DNA of 64,000 bases. Source: Novosphingobium album (ex Liu et al. 2023). Lineage in GTDB: Bacteria > Pseudomonadota > Alphaproteobacteria > Sphingomonadales > Sphingomonadaceae. The first letter of the stretch is position 1. Each line of letters begins with the position of its first letter. Under the pieces are notes generated by a model. The model was not told the origin of the DNA. It ran no database searches and was given only the letters and a program-made list of their open reading frames with translations. The stretch is taken from the NCBI RefSeq assembly GCF_029076845.1, contig NZ_JARESE010000015.1, positions 1-64,000 of the forward strand, written 5' to 3'. Of this stretch, positions 52,241 through 60,343 are shown in pieces. The position numbers and the translations under genes were made by a program.

Positions 52241-52719
52241 GCCTCGCGCTGGGCCTGATTTTCGCCGCGGCGACGCCGTTCGCCGATCTCGATACGATCG
52301 ACCGGCAAGTGGCCGGCTTCACCGGATCGCCGGTCGGCGAGATTGGCGGGGCCAGCTTGCCGGTCGACCGGCGGCTGCGGTTGCAGCCCTGCCGCAATCC
52401 GCTGGCGCTGAGCTGGCGCACCCAGATGCGCGAAAGCGTGGTGGTGCAATGCCCCGATCCCGGCGGCTGGCGGCTGTTCGTGCCGGTGCGGCAAGCCGCG
52501 CCCGAAGCCGTGGCGGGGCCCGTGATCAATCGCGGCGATGCCATATCCATATCTGTCGCGGGTGAGGGCTTCACGGTTTCTCAACCCGGCGAGGCCATGG
52601 AGTCAGGCCAGGTCGGCGCATGGATTCGCGTGCGGCCGGCGGGCGCGGGGCGAACCGGCAACGAGCCGATGCGCGCGCAGATCGTGCGCCCCGGACTGGT
52701 CTCCCTGCCGCTGCCCTGA
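52237..52719 (+). CDS. flgA: Flagellar P-ring assembly chaperone FlgA
   Basis: The 160-residue periplasmic protein has a short signal peptide (SLALGLIFAAATPFA) and a reduced SAF/ChapFlgA region: DRRLRLQPCRNPLALSWRTQ, then VQCPDPGGWRLFVPVRQA with the two Cys (about 53 and 72) of the FlgA disulfide. The C-terminal part (GEAMESGQVGAWIRVRPAGA) is the P-ring-binding repeat. It is shorter than the usual 220 residues. It overlaps the ExbD-like gene by 4 bp. Confidence 0.85.
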   Translation: MSLALGLIFAAATPFADLDTIDRQVAGFTGSPVGEIGGASLPVDRRLRLQPCRNPLALSWRTQMRESVVVQCPDPGGWRLFVPVRQAAPEAVAGPVINRGDAISISVAGEGFTVSQPGEAMESGQVGAWIRVRPAGAGRTGNEPMRAQIVRPGLVSLPLP

Positions 52720-52734
52720 AGGGATTTGCCGGCC

Positions 52735-52758
52735 ATGGCGGCATTTTTCTGCCGCCAT
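52735..52758 (+). terminator. Hairpin after flgA
   Basis: ATGGCGGCA-TTTTTC-TGCCGCCAT is a 9-bp perfect stem beginning 15 bp after the flgA stop. A sigma-28-type promoter for flgM lies just behind it, so it probably separates the two transcripts. Confidence 0.55.
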
Positions 52759-52763
52759 TCCCC

Positions 52764-52790
52764 TTAAAAGTCCCTCCCGATCGCCGTTCT
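52764..52790 (+). promoter_or_regulatory. Sigma-28 (FliA)-type promoter of flgM
   Basis: CCTTAAA (TTAAA at 52764-52768) with GCCGTTCT (52783-52790) after 14 bp repeats the fliC and fliD elements. flgM starts 30 bp downstream. An autoregulatory FliA-dependent flgM promoter is expected for this pathway. Confidence 0.65.
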
Positions 52791-52820
52791 CAGGTCCAGG
52801 AAAGACCAAGGAGCGGCATC

Positions 52821-53114
52821 ATGCCACCTATTGAAGTGGGACCTGCACGCGCCATCGGCGCGATCAATGCCAGGCTGGCCCGCAAGGCGGGCGGAGAGAC
52901 TCTGTCCGGCGCCAATGGTGTTTCGACGGAGAAGCAGGCGGCCCCGGCCGTCGAGAAAAGCCCCGCGCTGGATCCGGGCCCGGCGCCGGTCGATACCGAT
53001 CGGGTCCAGGTGATCCGCAAGGCGGTGGAGAGCGGCACCTATCCGGTGATCCCGACGCAGATTGCCGACGCGATGATCGCGGCCGGCGTACTCTTGAGGA
53101 GCGGCAAGCAATGA
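52821..53114 (+). CDS. flgM: Anti-sigma-28 factor FlgM
   Basis: The 97-residue protein has the unstructured N-terminus (PIEVGPARAIGAINARLARK) and the C-terminal FliA-binding helix region DTDRVQVIRKAVESGTYPVI, then PTQIADAMIAAG (about 58-89). FlgM holds FliA inactive until exported after hook completion. ATG follows AAGGAG at 9 bases. Its stop overlaps flgN by 4 bp. Small but typical. Confidence 0.9.
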   Translation: MPPIEVGPARAIGAINARLARKAGGETLSGANGVSTEKQAAPAVEKSPALDPGPAPVDTDRVQVIRKAVESGTYPVIPTQIADAMIAAGVLLRSGKQ

Positions 53115-53443
53115 CCTCGATCGAGCTTCGCGAAGCCCTGCGGCAGATGCTTGCCGTGCTGGAGGAAGAGCGGCAGGCGCTTGCCGGGCTTGACCTCGAT
53201 GCGATCGTCGGCGCGGCCAATGACAAGAACCGCCTGTGCGGCACTCTGGACGCCGGCGTCGATGGCGAGATCGACGAGGAATGCCGGGGAATGCTCGACG
53301 CGGCGAAGCGCCTGAACGAAGTGAATCGGCAGGTTCGCAACCTGATCGCGGCCAATGTCAGCGCGCGGCTGAACGCGCTGACCGGTAGCCCGCAGCTTTA
53401 CCGGGCCGGTCCGCGCTATGGCTATGCGGGCGGGCGCGCCTGA
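53111..53443 (+). CDS. flgN: Flagellar chaperone FlgN-like protein
   Basis: The 110-residue helical protein (LREALRQMLAVLEEERQALA, DLDAIVGAANDKNRLCGTLD, LNEVNRQVRNLIAANVSARL) has the FlgN pattern of an N-terminal long helix followed by NRLC. FlgN is the chaperone of FlgK and FlgL. It is coupled to flgM by ATGA overlap, the usual flgMN arrangement. FlgN is poorly conserved, so context supports the call. Confidence 0.82.
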   Translation: MTSIELREALRQMLAVLEEERQALAGLDLDAIVGAANDKNRLCGTLDAGVDGEIDEECRGMLDAAKRLNEVNRQVRNLIAANVSARLNALTGSPQLYRAGPRYGYAGGRA

Positions 53444-53465
53444 CGCGCGAGCGTCGATAGCGATC

Positions 53466-53482
53466 TTGGCACGAAGTTTGCT
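53466..53482 (+). promoter_or_regulatory. Sigma-54 promoter of the transglycosylase-flhA-fliA operon
   Basis: TTGGCACG-AAGT-TTGCT matches the sigma-54 consensus perfectly (GG-N10-GC at 53468-53481). It lies 22 bp after the flgN stop and 38 bp before the TTG start. The spacing predicts transcription from about 53493, leaving a leader of under 30 nt with GGGAG. Confidence 0.88.
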
Positions 53483-53519
53483 GGAGTTGCCCCGGTAACA
53501 TTGAAACCGGGAGCTCGAC

Positions 53520-54389
53520 TTGAGCGAGGCGCAAGCGATTGGAACAACGAATGGCGGCGGCACCCATGTGCGCGCCGCCATCGCGCGTGCGGCGCAGGCG
53601 ACGGGAATCGACTTCCAGTACCTGCTGGCGCAGGCCAAGCTGGAATCGAGCCTGAACCCCACGGCGAAGGCGCCGACATCGAGCGCGGCCGGGCTTTATC
53701 AGTTCACCAAGGGCACCTGGCTGGAAACGCTGGACCGCCACGGGGCCGATCACGGGCTCGGCTGGGCCGGCGAGGCGATCGATAATGGTCGCGTGCTCGA
53801 TCCGGCGATGCGCGCGCAAGTCATGTCGCTGCGCTACAACGCCGATGCCTCGGCCCTGATGGCGGCGGAACTGGCCAGCGACAACCGCGCCCAGCTTGCC
53901 ACCTCGCTGGGCCGCGAACCCGATGCGGCCGAGCTTTACCTCGGCCATTTCCTCGGCGTCGGCGGGGCCACGACGTTCCTGTCCGCGCTGGCCAGCGATC
54001 CGGCGCAAAGCGCCGCCGCGCTGCTGCCCAAGGCGGCGGCGGCCAATCACGGCATCTTCTTCGGCGCCAATGGCGCGCCGCGCAGCGTTTCGGGCGTGAT
54101 GGACCTGATGCGCGCCAAGGTCTCGTCCGCGATGGAAGGCGGCGACGCGGGGGCCTGGGCGGTCGCGGATGGCGGGCCTGACTTCGCCACCGGCGCGCCG
54201 TCGGCCCTGCCGGACTATCCGATGGGGCCGGTCGCCCGCGAATTCCACGCCGCGCAAGCCGCAGTGCCGCAAGTCGCCACCCGCTCGATGGCCGAAACGC
54301 TGCAAGCCTCGTTCGGCGCGGCCGGCAACGCCGGAATGCCCGCGCACGTGCGTGATGCCTATGCCAAGCTTTCGAGGTTCAACCTGTGA
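53520..54389 (+). CDS. Flagellar lytic transglycosylase (SLT domain)
   Basis: The 289-residue enzyme contains an SLT-type domain in its first half: GIDFQYLLAQAKLESSLNPT with the catalytic Glu (about residue 42), then SSAAGLYQFTKGTWLETLDR (about 54-73), and LYLGHFLGVGGATTFLSAL further on. It cuts peptidoglycan so the rod can pass. There is no signal peptide, so export through the flagellar apparatus is likely. The start is TTG 53520 with GGGAG upstream; a later ATG would destroy the domain. It complements the FlgJ that lacks a muramidase half. The C-terminal 90 residues are Ala-rich. Confidence 0.85.
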   Translation: MSEAQAIGTTNGGGTHVRAAIARAAQATGIDFQYLLAQAKLESSLNPTAKAPTSSAAGLYQFTKGTWLETLDRHGADHGLGWAGEAIDNGRVLDPAMRAQVMSLRYNADASALMAAELASDNRAQLATSLGREPDAAELYLGHFLGVGGATTFLSALASDPAQSAAALLPKAAAANHGIFFGANGAPRSVSGVMDLMRAKVSSAMEGGDAGAWAVADGGPDFATGAPSALPDYPMGPVAREFHAAQAAVPQVATRSMAETLQASFGAAGNAGMPAHVRDAYAKLSRFNL

Positions 54390-56515
54390 TCTTCCTCGAG
54401 AAAGCGCCCAATCCCTCGGCGCTGGCGCTGCCCGCCGGCATCCTGGCGTTGATCGTGCTGATGATCGTGCCGGTCCCCGCGACCGTGCTCGACATCTCGT
54501 TCGTGCTCAACATCGCGCTCTCGGTCGCCATCCTGATGGCGGCGATGAATGCGCAAAAGCCGCTCGATTTCTCCTCGTTCCCCTCGGTGCTGCTGTTCGC
54601 GACCCTGCTGCGCCTGGCGCTCAACGTCGCATCCACCCGCGTCGTGCTGGTCCACGGGCATGAGGGCGAGGCCGCCGCGGGCAAGGTGATCGAGGCGTTC
54701 GGTGCCTTCCTGATCGGCGGCAACTTCGCCGTCGGCCTGTTCGTCTTCATGATCCTGATGATCATCAACCTGGTCGTCGTCACCAAGGGCGCGGGGCGCG
54801 TCTCGGAAGTGTCCGCGCGCTTCACCCTCGATGCCCTGCCCGGCAAGCAGATGGCGATCGACGCCGATCTTGCCGCCGGCCTGCTCACCGCCGACGAAGC
54901 CAAGGCCCGCCGCCGCGAAGTCGCCACCGAGGCGGACTTCTACGGCTCGATGGACGGCGCCAGCAAGTTCGTGAAGGGCGATGCGATCGCCGCGCTGCTG
55001 ATCCTGGGCGTCAACATCATCGCCGGCTTCTGCCTGGGCATGATCAGCCATGGCCTGTCGGCCGGCGAAGCGGCGCAGGCCTATGTCACGCTGGCGATCG
55101 GCGACGCGCTGGTCGCGCAAGTGCCCTCGCTGCTGCTGTCGATCGCGGCTGCCGCCATCGTCACCCGCGTGTCCGACAGCCGCGACCTTGCCGGGCAGAT
55201 CGGCGGCCAGTTCGCCGCGCCGAGCACCTGGCTGCCGGTCGCGGTGGTGCTGGGCGCCATCGGCTGCATTCCGGCCATGCCGCAGACCGTGTTCCTGCCC
55301 GCCGCCGGCCTCGCGCTGTGGCTGTGGCACACGCTGAAGAAGCGGGTCAGCCGGCCGCCGGTGGTGATCGAGGAGGTGGCGCCGCCGCCCGATCCCTCGC
55401 GCATCCTGCTGGAGGACGTGTCCGATCACACGCTCGTCACCATCGAACTGGGCTATGGCCTGGTCCAGCTGGTCGACGACCGGCGCGGATCGCCGCTGAT
55501 CGCGCGGATCACCGGGGTGCGCAAGCAGCTCAGCCAGTCGTTCGGCTTCATCGTGCCGCAGTTCCGCGTGCGCGACGCGCTCGATATGCCGCCGCACGAT
55601 TACCGCATCCTGCTGGGCGGCGTGGTGCTGGGCACCGCCTCGATCCGGGCCGACCGGATTCTCGCGATCGACGCGGGCGAGGCGCGGCCCAACCACACGC
55701 TGAAGGGCGAGACCACGCGCGATCCCAGCTTCGGCTGCCCGGCCTTGTGGATCGAGCCTTCCGCGCGCGACCATGCCATCGCCGAAGGGTTCCTTACCGT
55801 CGATGCCGGCACCGTCATCGCCACGCACCTGAACCAGCTCCTGTCCGAACGGCCGCAGGAGCTGCTCGGCCCGGACGAGGTCAAGGCGCTGCTCGATGCG
55901 ATGAAGGAGCATTCCTCGGGCCTGGTCGAAACGATCTATCCGCAGCCGCTCTCGCTCGCCGCGATCACCCGGCTGCTGCGCGCGCTGCTGGAAGACGGCA
56001 TTCCGATTGGCCATCCGCTGCCGATCCTCACCAGCCTCAGCCGCGCGATCCAGCAGACCGTCGATCACGAGCGGCTGATCGAGCTGCTGCGCGCCGATCT
56101 GGGCGCGCTGATCGTCGGGCGGATCTGCGCGCCGAACGAGCGGCTGCCGGTGCTGACGCTCGATGCCGGGCTCGAAGGGGCGATCGTGCAGGGGATGCAC
56201 GATCCCGTCACGGGCCAGCCGGTGATCGAGCCCGATCTTGCCCGCATGATCGGCGAACGCATTACCGCGCTCACCGAGATGCGCGGGCCCAACGCGATCC
56301 CGCTGGCGCTGGTCGTCCAGCCGCGCGCGCGGCGCGCGCTGGCGGCGCTGCTGCGGCTGCGCGTGCCGTCCTGCCTGGTCCTGTCGATCGCCGAGCTGCC
56401 CGCCGCGCAGCCCATCGAGGTGATCGACGTGATCGGCGCCCCGCAACCGCACCACCAGGCCCCCGGCCTGCCTTACCCCGATGCCGTCGACCCAGCCGAA
56501 AGCATGGCCGCATGA
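54386..56515 (+). CDS. flhA: Flagellar export apparatus protein FlhA
   Basis: The 709-residue protein has about eight membrane helices in residues 10-310, with the FHIPEP signature region LRLALNVASTRVVLVHGHEG (about 72-91) and KGDAIAALLILGVNIIAGFC, PGKQMAIDADLAAGLLTADEA. The cytoplasmic domain (about 340-709) binds chaperones and gates export. ATG 54386 overlaps the transglycosylase stop by 4 bp. Normal length. Confidence 0.96.
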   Translation: MIFLEKAPNPSALALPAGILALIVLMIVPVPATVLDISFVLNIALSVAILMAAMNAQKPLDFSSFPSVLLFATLLRLALNVASTRVVLVHGHEGEAAAGKVIEAFGAFLIGGNFAVGLFVFMILMIINLVVVTKGAGRVSEVSARFTLDALPGKQMAIDADLAAGLLTADEAKARRREVATEADFYGSMDGASKFVKGDAIAALLILGVNIIAGFCLGMISHGLSAGEAAQAYVTLAIGDALVAQVPSLLLSIAAAAIVTRVSDSRDLAGQIGGQFAAPSTWLPVAVVLGAIGCIPAMPQTVFLPAAGLALWLWHTLKKRVSRPPVVIEEVAPPPDPSRILLEDVSDHTLVTIELGYGLVQLVDDRRGSPLIARITGVRKQLSQSFGFIVPQFRVRDALDMPPHDYRILLGGVVLGTASIRADRILAIDAGEARPNHTLKGETTRDPSFGCPALWIEPSARDHAIAEGFLTVDAGTVIATHLNQLLSERPQELLGPDEVKALLDAMKEHSSGLVETIYPQPLSLAAITRLLRALLEDGIPIGHPLPILTSLSRAIQQTVDHERLIELLRADLGALIVGRICAPNERLPVLTLDAGLEGAIVQGMHDPVTGQPVIEPDLARMIGERITALTEMRGPNAIPLALVVQPRARRALAALLRLRVPSCLVLSIAELPAAQPIEVIDVIGAPQPHHQAPGLPYPDAVDPAESMAA

Positions 56516-57270
56516 AGCAAGACCACACCCAGTTCACCCCTTCGGCCAACCCGCAGGCCCGCCGCATCGCAGGCGCCTATACCGGCGACATCGCCGACCG
56601 GGTCCGGCGATTCCTGCCGATGGTCCGCCGCCTGGCCTGGCATGTCCACGGGACGGGGCGCCCCGGCATCGAGCTGGAGGATCTGATCCAGGCGGGGCTC
56701 GTCGCGCTGACCGAATGCGCGCAGCGCCATCAGGGGCCGGGCGAGGACGGCTTTGCCGCTTATGCCAAGATGCGCGTGCGCGGCGCCATGGTGGACCTGA
56801 TCCGCCGCACCGTGCCGATGTCGCGCGGGGCGGTCGAGCGGCGGCGGCAATTGCGCGAGAAGGAACAGGAACTGCGGGGCGCCTTCGGCCGCGATCCCGA
56901 TTCGCACGAACTGGCCGAGGCCATGGGGATCGACGAGACGGAACTGGCGAACCTGCGCGACGCCAGTATGCCGCTGCGTTTCGATTCGATCGACGATATC
57001 TACACGGACCACGACATGGCCTATGCCGCCGACACACCCGACAGCCTCACCCTGCTGGCGGACGAGGAATTGCGCGAATCGGTGGCCGGGGCGATCGCCG
57101 AATTGCCCGAGCGGCTGCGGCTGATCGTCCAGCTCTATTTCGTCGAGGAACTGAACCTGTCGGAAATCGCGCAAGTGCTGCAAGTCAGCATCCCGCGCGT
57201 CCACCAGCTCAAGGCGCAGGCGCTGGCCAAGCTGCGCGAGGCGCTGGAAGGCGTGGCCGACATCATCTGA
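56512..57270 (+). CDS. fliA: RNA polymerase sigma factor FliA (sigma-28)
   Basis: The 252-residue sigma factor has region 2 (FLPMVRRLAWHVHG, IELEDLIQAGLVALTECAQR, YAKMRVRGAMVDLIRRTVPM), region 3 (about 115-165, with GRDPDSHELAEAMGI) and region 4 (AIAELPERLRLIVQLYFVEE, then LSEIAQVLQVSIPRVHQLKA). It transcribes the late flagellar genes; likely targets in this window are fliC, fliD-fliS, flgM and the Mot/Exb-like pair. It overlaps flhA by 4 bp and is controlled by FlgM (52821-53114). Confidence 0.95.
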   Translation: MKQDHTQFTPSANPQARRIAGAYTGDIADRVRRFLPMVRRLAWHVHGTGRPGIELEDLIQAGLVALTECAQRHQGPGEDGFAAYAKMRVRGAMVDLIRRTVPMSRGAVERRRQLREKEQELRGAFGRDPDSHELAEAMGIDETELANLRDASMPLRFDSIDDIYTDHDMAYAADTPDSLTLLADEELRESVAGAIAELPERLRLIVQLYFVEELNLSEIAQVLQVSIPRVHQLKAQALAKLREALEGVADII

Positions 57271-57278
57271 GCGAGCGC

Positions 57279-57299
57279 CCACGGGGATACACCCCGTGG
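57279..57299 (+). terminator. Hairpin after fliA
   Basis: CCACGGGG-ATACA-CCCCGTGG has 8-bp perfect arms 9 bp after the fliA stop. No T-tract follows. It marks the end of the flagellar block. Confidence 0.45.
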
Positions 57300-57358
57300 C
57301 GCGGCTTCGCGGCCTCCTTCCCCGGCGGGAGGAGGATGTGGGTTGCGGGCGACCGGCC

Positions 57359-58309
57359 CTAGGAAGTCAGCGCGCTGTCCGCCGCGATCACGCCCCAGAT
57401 GCGCTCGCCGGTGGAAGTGTGCAGCTCGAACGGCAGGATGATGCCCGATGCGCCGATGAACGATCCGTAGATCGTGCCGGCATAGCCGTTGGTCCCGGTA
57501 AACGTGCCGGCCTTCAGCGTTGCGCCTTCCTGGGTGAGCGTGGCCGTGCCACTGATGAGCTGCACCGACTGCCGGCCGGTCAGGTCAAGGAACGGGCCCT
57601 TTTCCTGCGGATCGGCCAGCGTGGCGAACTGCATCTGCACGGTCGCCTTCTTGTTGGCGGCATCGAGCGCCACGGTGCCGTGGCTGATCAGCAGCAGGCG
57701 CTGCGAGGTCGTGCCGCGGGCCAGGCCGTCGGCATAGCCGTAATAGGTCTTGGTGCCGGTGGTCGGAACGTTGCTGGGCGCAAGGCCGGCGGCGAATACG
57801 CACACGGTCGTGTCCGAATAGGTGCCCAGCGTCACCGATGGCGCGGCGAATCGGTCCTTGCGGATGAAATCGAGCTGCTTGGCGCCGCTCGCCAGCCAGG
57901 TCAGCGCATGGTCGGAGGCGCTGACCCGGTTCGCGGGGGTGAAGTTCACCGCCGTCGCGCTCTCGACCGAGACGTCGAAGGTGTCCGCCGCCTTGTAGAG
58001 AATCTTGGCGATCTTCACCGTGGTGTCGGTCGATTCGGTGATGTTCGCGAGCAGCCCGGCTTCGTTGCGCACCGGCTTGCCGCTGCAGTTGAGCAGCGCG
58101 TTGAGCACGCCGTTGATGTTCGCGCCGGCGAGGTTGGCGTCGGTTTCCGGCGGCGGGCCCGTGGGAGTCGGGGTCGGCGTGGGCGTGGGCGAGGGGGTCG
58201 GCGTCGAGGTGGGCGTCGGCGTGGGGCTCGAATTGTCGTCGCCACCGCAGGATGCCAGCCACAAGGTGCTGGAGAGGAGCGCCGCCGTCGCCAGCAGTCG
58301 TGTCTTCAT
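57359..58309 (-). CDS. Putative lipoprotein with Pro/Thr linker
   Basis: The 316-residue protein starts with a lipoprotein signal: basic MKTR, a hydrophobic run, then lipobox LASC (Cys about residue 21), followed by GGDD. Next comes a linker of alternating Pro and Thr/Ser (about 28-52). The rest (about 55-316) looks beta-rich and I do not recognise a family (GVLNALLNCSGKPVRNEAGL; ATLTQEGATLKAGTFTGTNG). Acidic residues after the Cys do not match an inner-membrane retention signal strictly, so outer-membrane anchoring is likely. An upstream ATG at 58324 is possible. Promoter context not clear. Confidence 0.7.
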   Translation of the reverse strand: MKTRLLATAALLSSTLWLASCGGDDNSSPTPTPTSTPTPSPTPTPTPTPTGPPPETDANLAGANINGVLNALLNCSGKPVRNEAGLLANITESTDTTVKIAKILYKAADTFDVSVESATAVNFTPANRVSASDHALTWLASGAKQLDFIRKDRFAAPSVTLGTYSDTTVCVFAAGLAPSNVPTTGTKTYYGYADGLARGTTSQRLLLISHGTVALDAANKKATVQMQFATLADPQEKGPFLDLTGRQSVQLISGTATLTQEGATLKAGTFTGTNGYAGTIYGSFIGASGIILPFELHTSTGERIWGVIAADSALTS

Positions 58310-58431
58310 CGTGCGATACTCCATGCTCGCTTGCCGGCGCCGGCCTGCAAGGCGTTGAGCCCGCGTCATATGGTCCGGCCGGCACAAGCGCAAGCGGCTC
58401 ACGCGCCGGCAGCGGTCGGCGGAGCCATTCG

Positions 58432-58437
58432 TTAACC
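58432..58437 (+). promoter_or_regulatory. TTAACC half-site before the GGDEF gene
   Basis: GTTAACC lies 34 bp upstream of the GGDEF gene start. It resembles the alphaproteobacterial CtrA half-site. Evidence is a short word and position only. Confidence 0.25.
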
Positions 58438-58470
58438 TTTTGTTGCTTCGGCGCCGCTAGGGATCACGCC

Positions 58471-60294
58471 ATGCGCCTCGCAACGATAACGAATTGGGCT
58501 TACGGGGCGACGGTCGCGCTCACCCTGGTTTCCGGCACCACGATGCTTCTGGCGTCGAACGCCCAGGAGCATGAACGCGCGGCGGTCGCGCAACGCTATG
58601 CTCTCGATCAGGCAACCTCGCGGCTGGGGGCGGACGTCTACGCGCTGACCGACCATGCGCGGCAATATCTCAACACTGGCGATCCGGCCGATCGCCTGAT
58701 CTACAACCGCAATGCCGCCGTGCTGGCTTCCGTCGAGGAGCGCATCCGCCACATCCGCGATGCCGGCGCCAGTCCGCAGGAGCTGCAGGCGCTCAAGGAC
58801 GCGATCCGCTGGGCGGACACGCTGCACGACGAGCAGCGCGAGGCGATCGCCGCGTTCGACCGGGGCGACGAGGCGCTGGCGCGCAAGTTGCTGTTCGGCG
58901 CCGAATATGGCCGCGAGCTGGACCGGGTGCAGGCGCTGATCGATCGGTTCCAGGACCGGCTGGACCGGCGGACCGAAACGCTGGTGAACGAGGCGACCGA
59001 GGCCGCCCGGCTGTGGAAGACCCTGTCGGAGATCGTGCTGGCCATCACCGGGCTGCTGTTCCTGTGCGTGCTCTATTTCGTGTTCAAGCGGCGCGTGCTG
59101 CGGCCGGTGATCAAGCTGAGCGACGTGGTCAATCGCCTGGCGGCGCAGGACTACGCGGCCGAGCTGCCCAACCTGACGCAGATCGACGAGATCGGCGATA
59201 TGGCCGAGGCGATCGGCATCTTCCGCGAGAACGGCCTGGAACGCCAGCGGCTTGAGGCCGAACGCGATGCCGACAGCAATATCCGCGACCTGCTTTCGCG
59301 CATGACGCAGCGGATGCAGGGGTGCGATACCCTGGCCGATCTTCGCGAAGTGGTGTTGCGCTTCATCCCGGAAATCGAGCCGGCCCGCGCCGGGCGGCTC
59401 TATCTGCTCGACCGGAAGCGCAACACCGTGGTGGAGCAATGCAGCTGGTTCGAGCCGATCCATTCGCGGCCCGAATTCTCCCCGGTGGCCTGCTGGGCCT
59501 TGCGCCGGGGCCTGCCGCATCGGCCGACCGGCGGAAAGATCGACGTTCCGTGCGATCATCTCGCGCTGGAGGGCGATGCCTATCCCGATTCGCTGTGCCT
59601 GCCGCTGATGGCGCAGCGCGAAACGCTGGGCCTGCTCTATTTCGAGCCGCGCGGCGGCGTCGCGGCGGCAAGCCCGACTTCAGAGATCTACCTGGGGATG
59701 CTGGCCGAGAACATCAGCCTGGCGCTGGCCAACCTGCGGCTGCGCGATACCTTGCGCGAGATGGCGATGGTCGATGGCCTGACCGGCCTTGGCAACCGGC
59801 GCCGGCTCGACGCGGTGCTGGGGGACGAGCTGGGCCTGATGGGGCAGCTGGGCGCGACGGTCAGTTGCCTGATGATCGATGTCGATCACTTCAAGCGGTT
59901 CAACGACGTGTTCGGCCACAAGGCGGGCGATGCCGTGCTGCAGAAAGTGGGCGCGGTGCTGACCGGGGCCACGCGCGAGCCCGGCCTGGCCTTCCGTTAT
60001 GGCGGGGAGGAATTCCTGCTGCTGCTGCCCGGCCTCGATGCGGACCTTGCCCTGGCCCGGGCCGAGGAGATCCGTGCCACGATCAACGCGCTGAACATCA
60101 GTGTCGGGGGCGAGGATCTCGGCTCGGTCACGGTCTCGATCGGCGTTGCCAGCGCGCCCGAGCACTGCCCCTTCGCCCGCCTGACGTTGACCGCGGACGC
60201 GGCGCTGCTCCATGCCAAGGCGCGCGGCCGCAACCGGGTGGAGATCGCGGCGCGGCGCAGCGGGGATATGACTGCCCGGCGGCAACTGGCCTGA
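58471..60294 (+). CDS. HAMP-GAF-GGDEF diguanylate cyclase
   Basis: The 607-residue inner-membrane protein has an N-terminal helix (about 8-28), a helical periplasmic sensor (about 30-185), a second helix (about 190-210), a HAMP-like linker (about 210-265), a GAF-like domain (about 285-425) and a GGDEF domain (about 440-600). GGEEF at 511-515 retains the active site for c-di-GMP synthesis. The usual inhibitory RxxD site five residues upstream reads REPG, so feedback inhibition is probably missing. ATG 58471 has GCTAGGGATC ahead. Its position beside the flagellar block suggests a role in the motile-sessile switch. Confidence 0.88.
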   Translation: MRLATITNWAYGATVALTLVSGTTMLLASNAQEHERAAVAQRYALDQATSRLGADVYALTDHARQYLNTGDPADRLIYNRNAAVLASVEERIRHIRDAGASPQELQALKDAIRWADTLHDEQREAIAAFDRGDEALARKLLFGAEYGRELDRVQALIDRFQDRLDRRTETLVNEATEAARLWKTLSEIVLAITGLLFLCVLYFVFKRRVLRPVIKLSDVVNRLAAQDYAAELPNLTQIDEIGDMAEAIGIFRENGLERQRLEAERDADSNIRDLLSRMTQRMQGCDTLADLREVVLRFIPEIEPARAGRLYLLDRKRNTVVEQCSWFEPIHSRPEFSPVACWALRRGLPHRPTGGKIDVPCDHLALEGDAYPDSLCLPLMAQRETLGLLYFEPRGGVAAASPTSEIYLGMLAENISLALANLRLRDTLREMAMVDGLTGLGNRRRLDAVLGDELGLMGQLGATVSCLMIDVDHFKRFNDVFGHKAGDAVLQKVGAVLTGATREPGLAFRYGGEEFLLLLPGLDADLALARAEEIRATINALNISVGGEDLGSVTVSIGVASAPEHCPFARLTLTADAALLHAKARGRNRVEIAARRSGDMTARRQLA

Positions 60295-60343
60295 AAGCGG
60301 GCTGGTGCCGCCTTGCGCCCGGAGGCGCACTGGAAAACACCCC

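Noticed and set aside
58150..58235. Tandem repeat DNA as a CRISPR or other repeat array
   Set aside because: It encodes the Pro/Thr stalk in frame; there are no spacers and no cas genes anywhere in the window.
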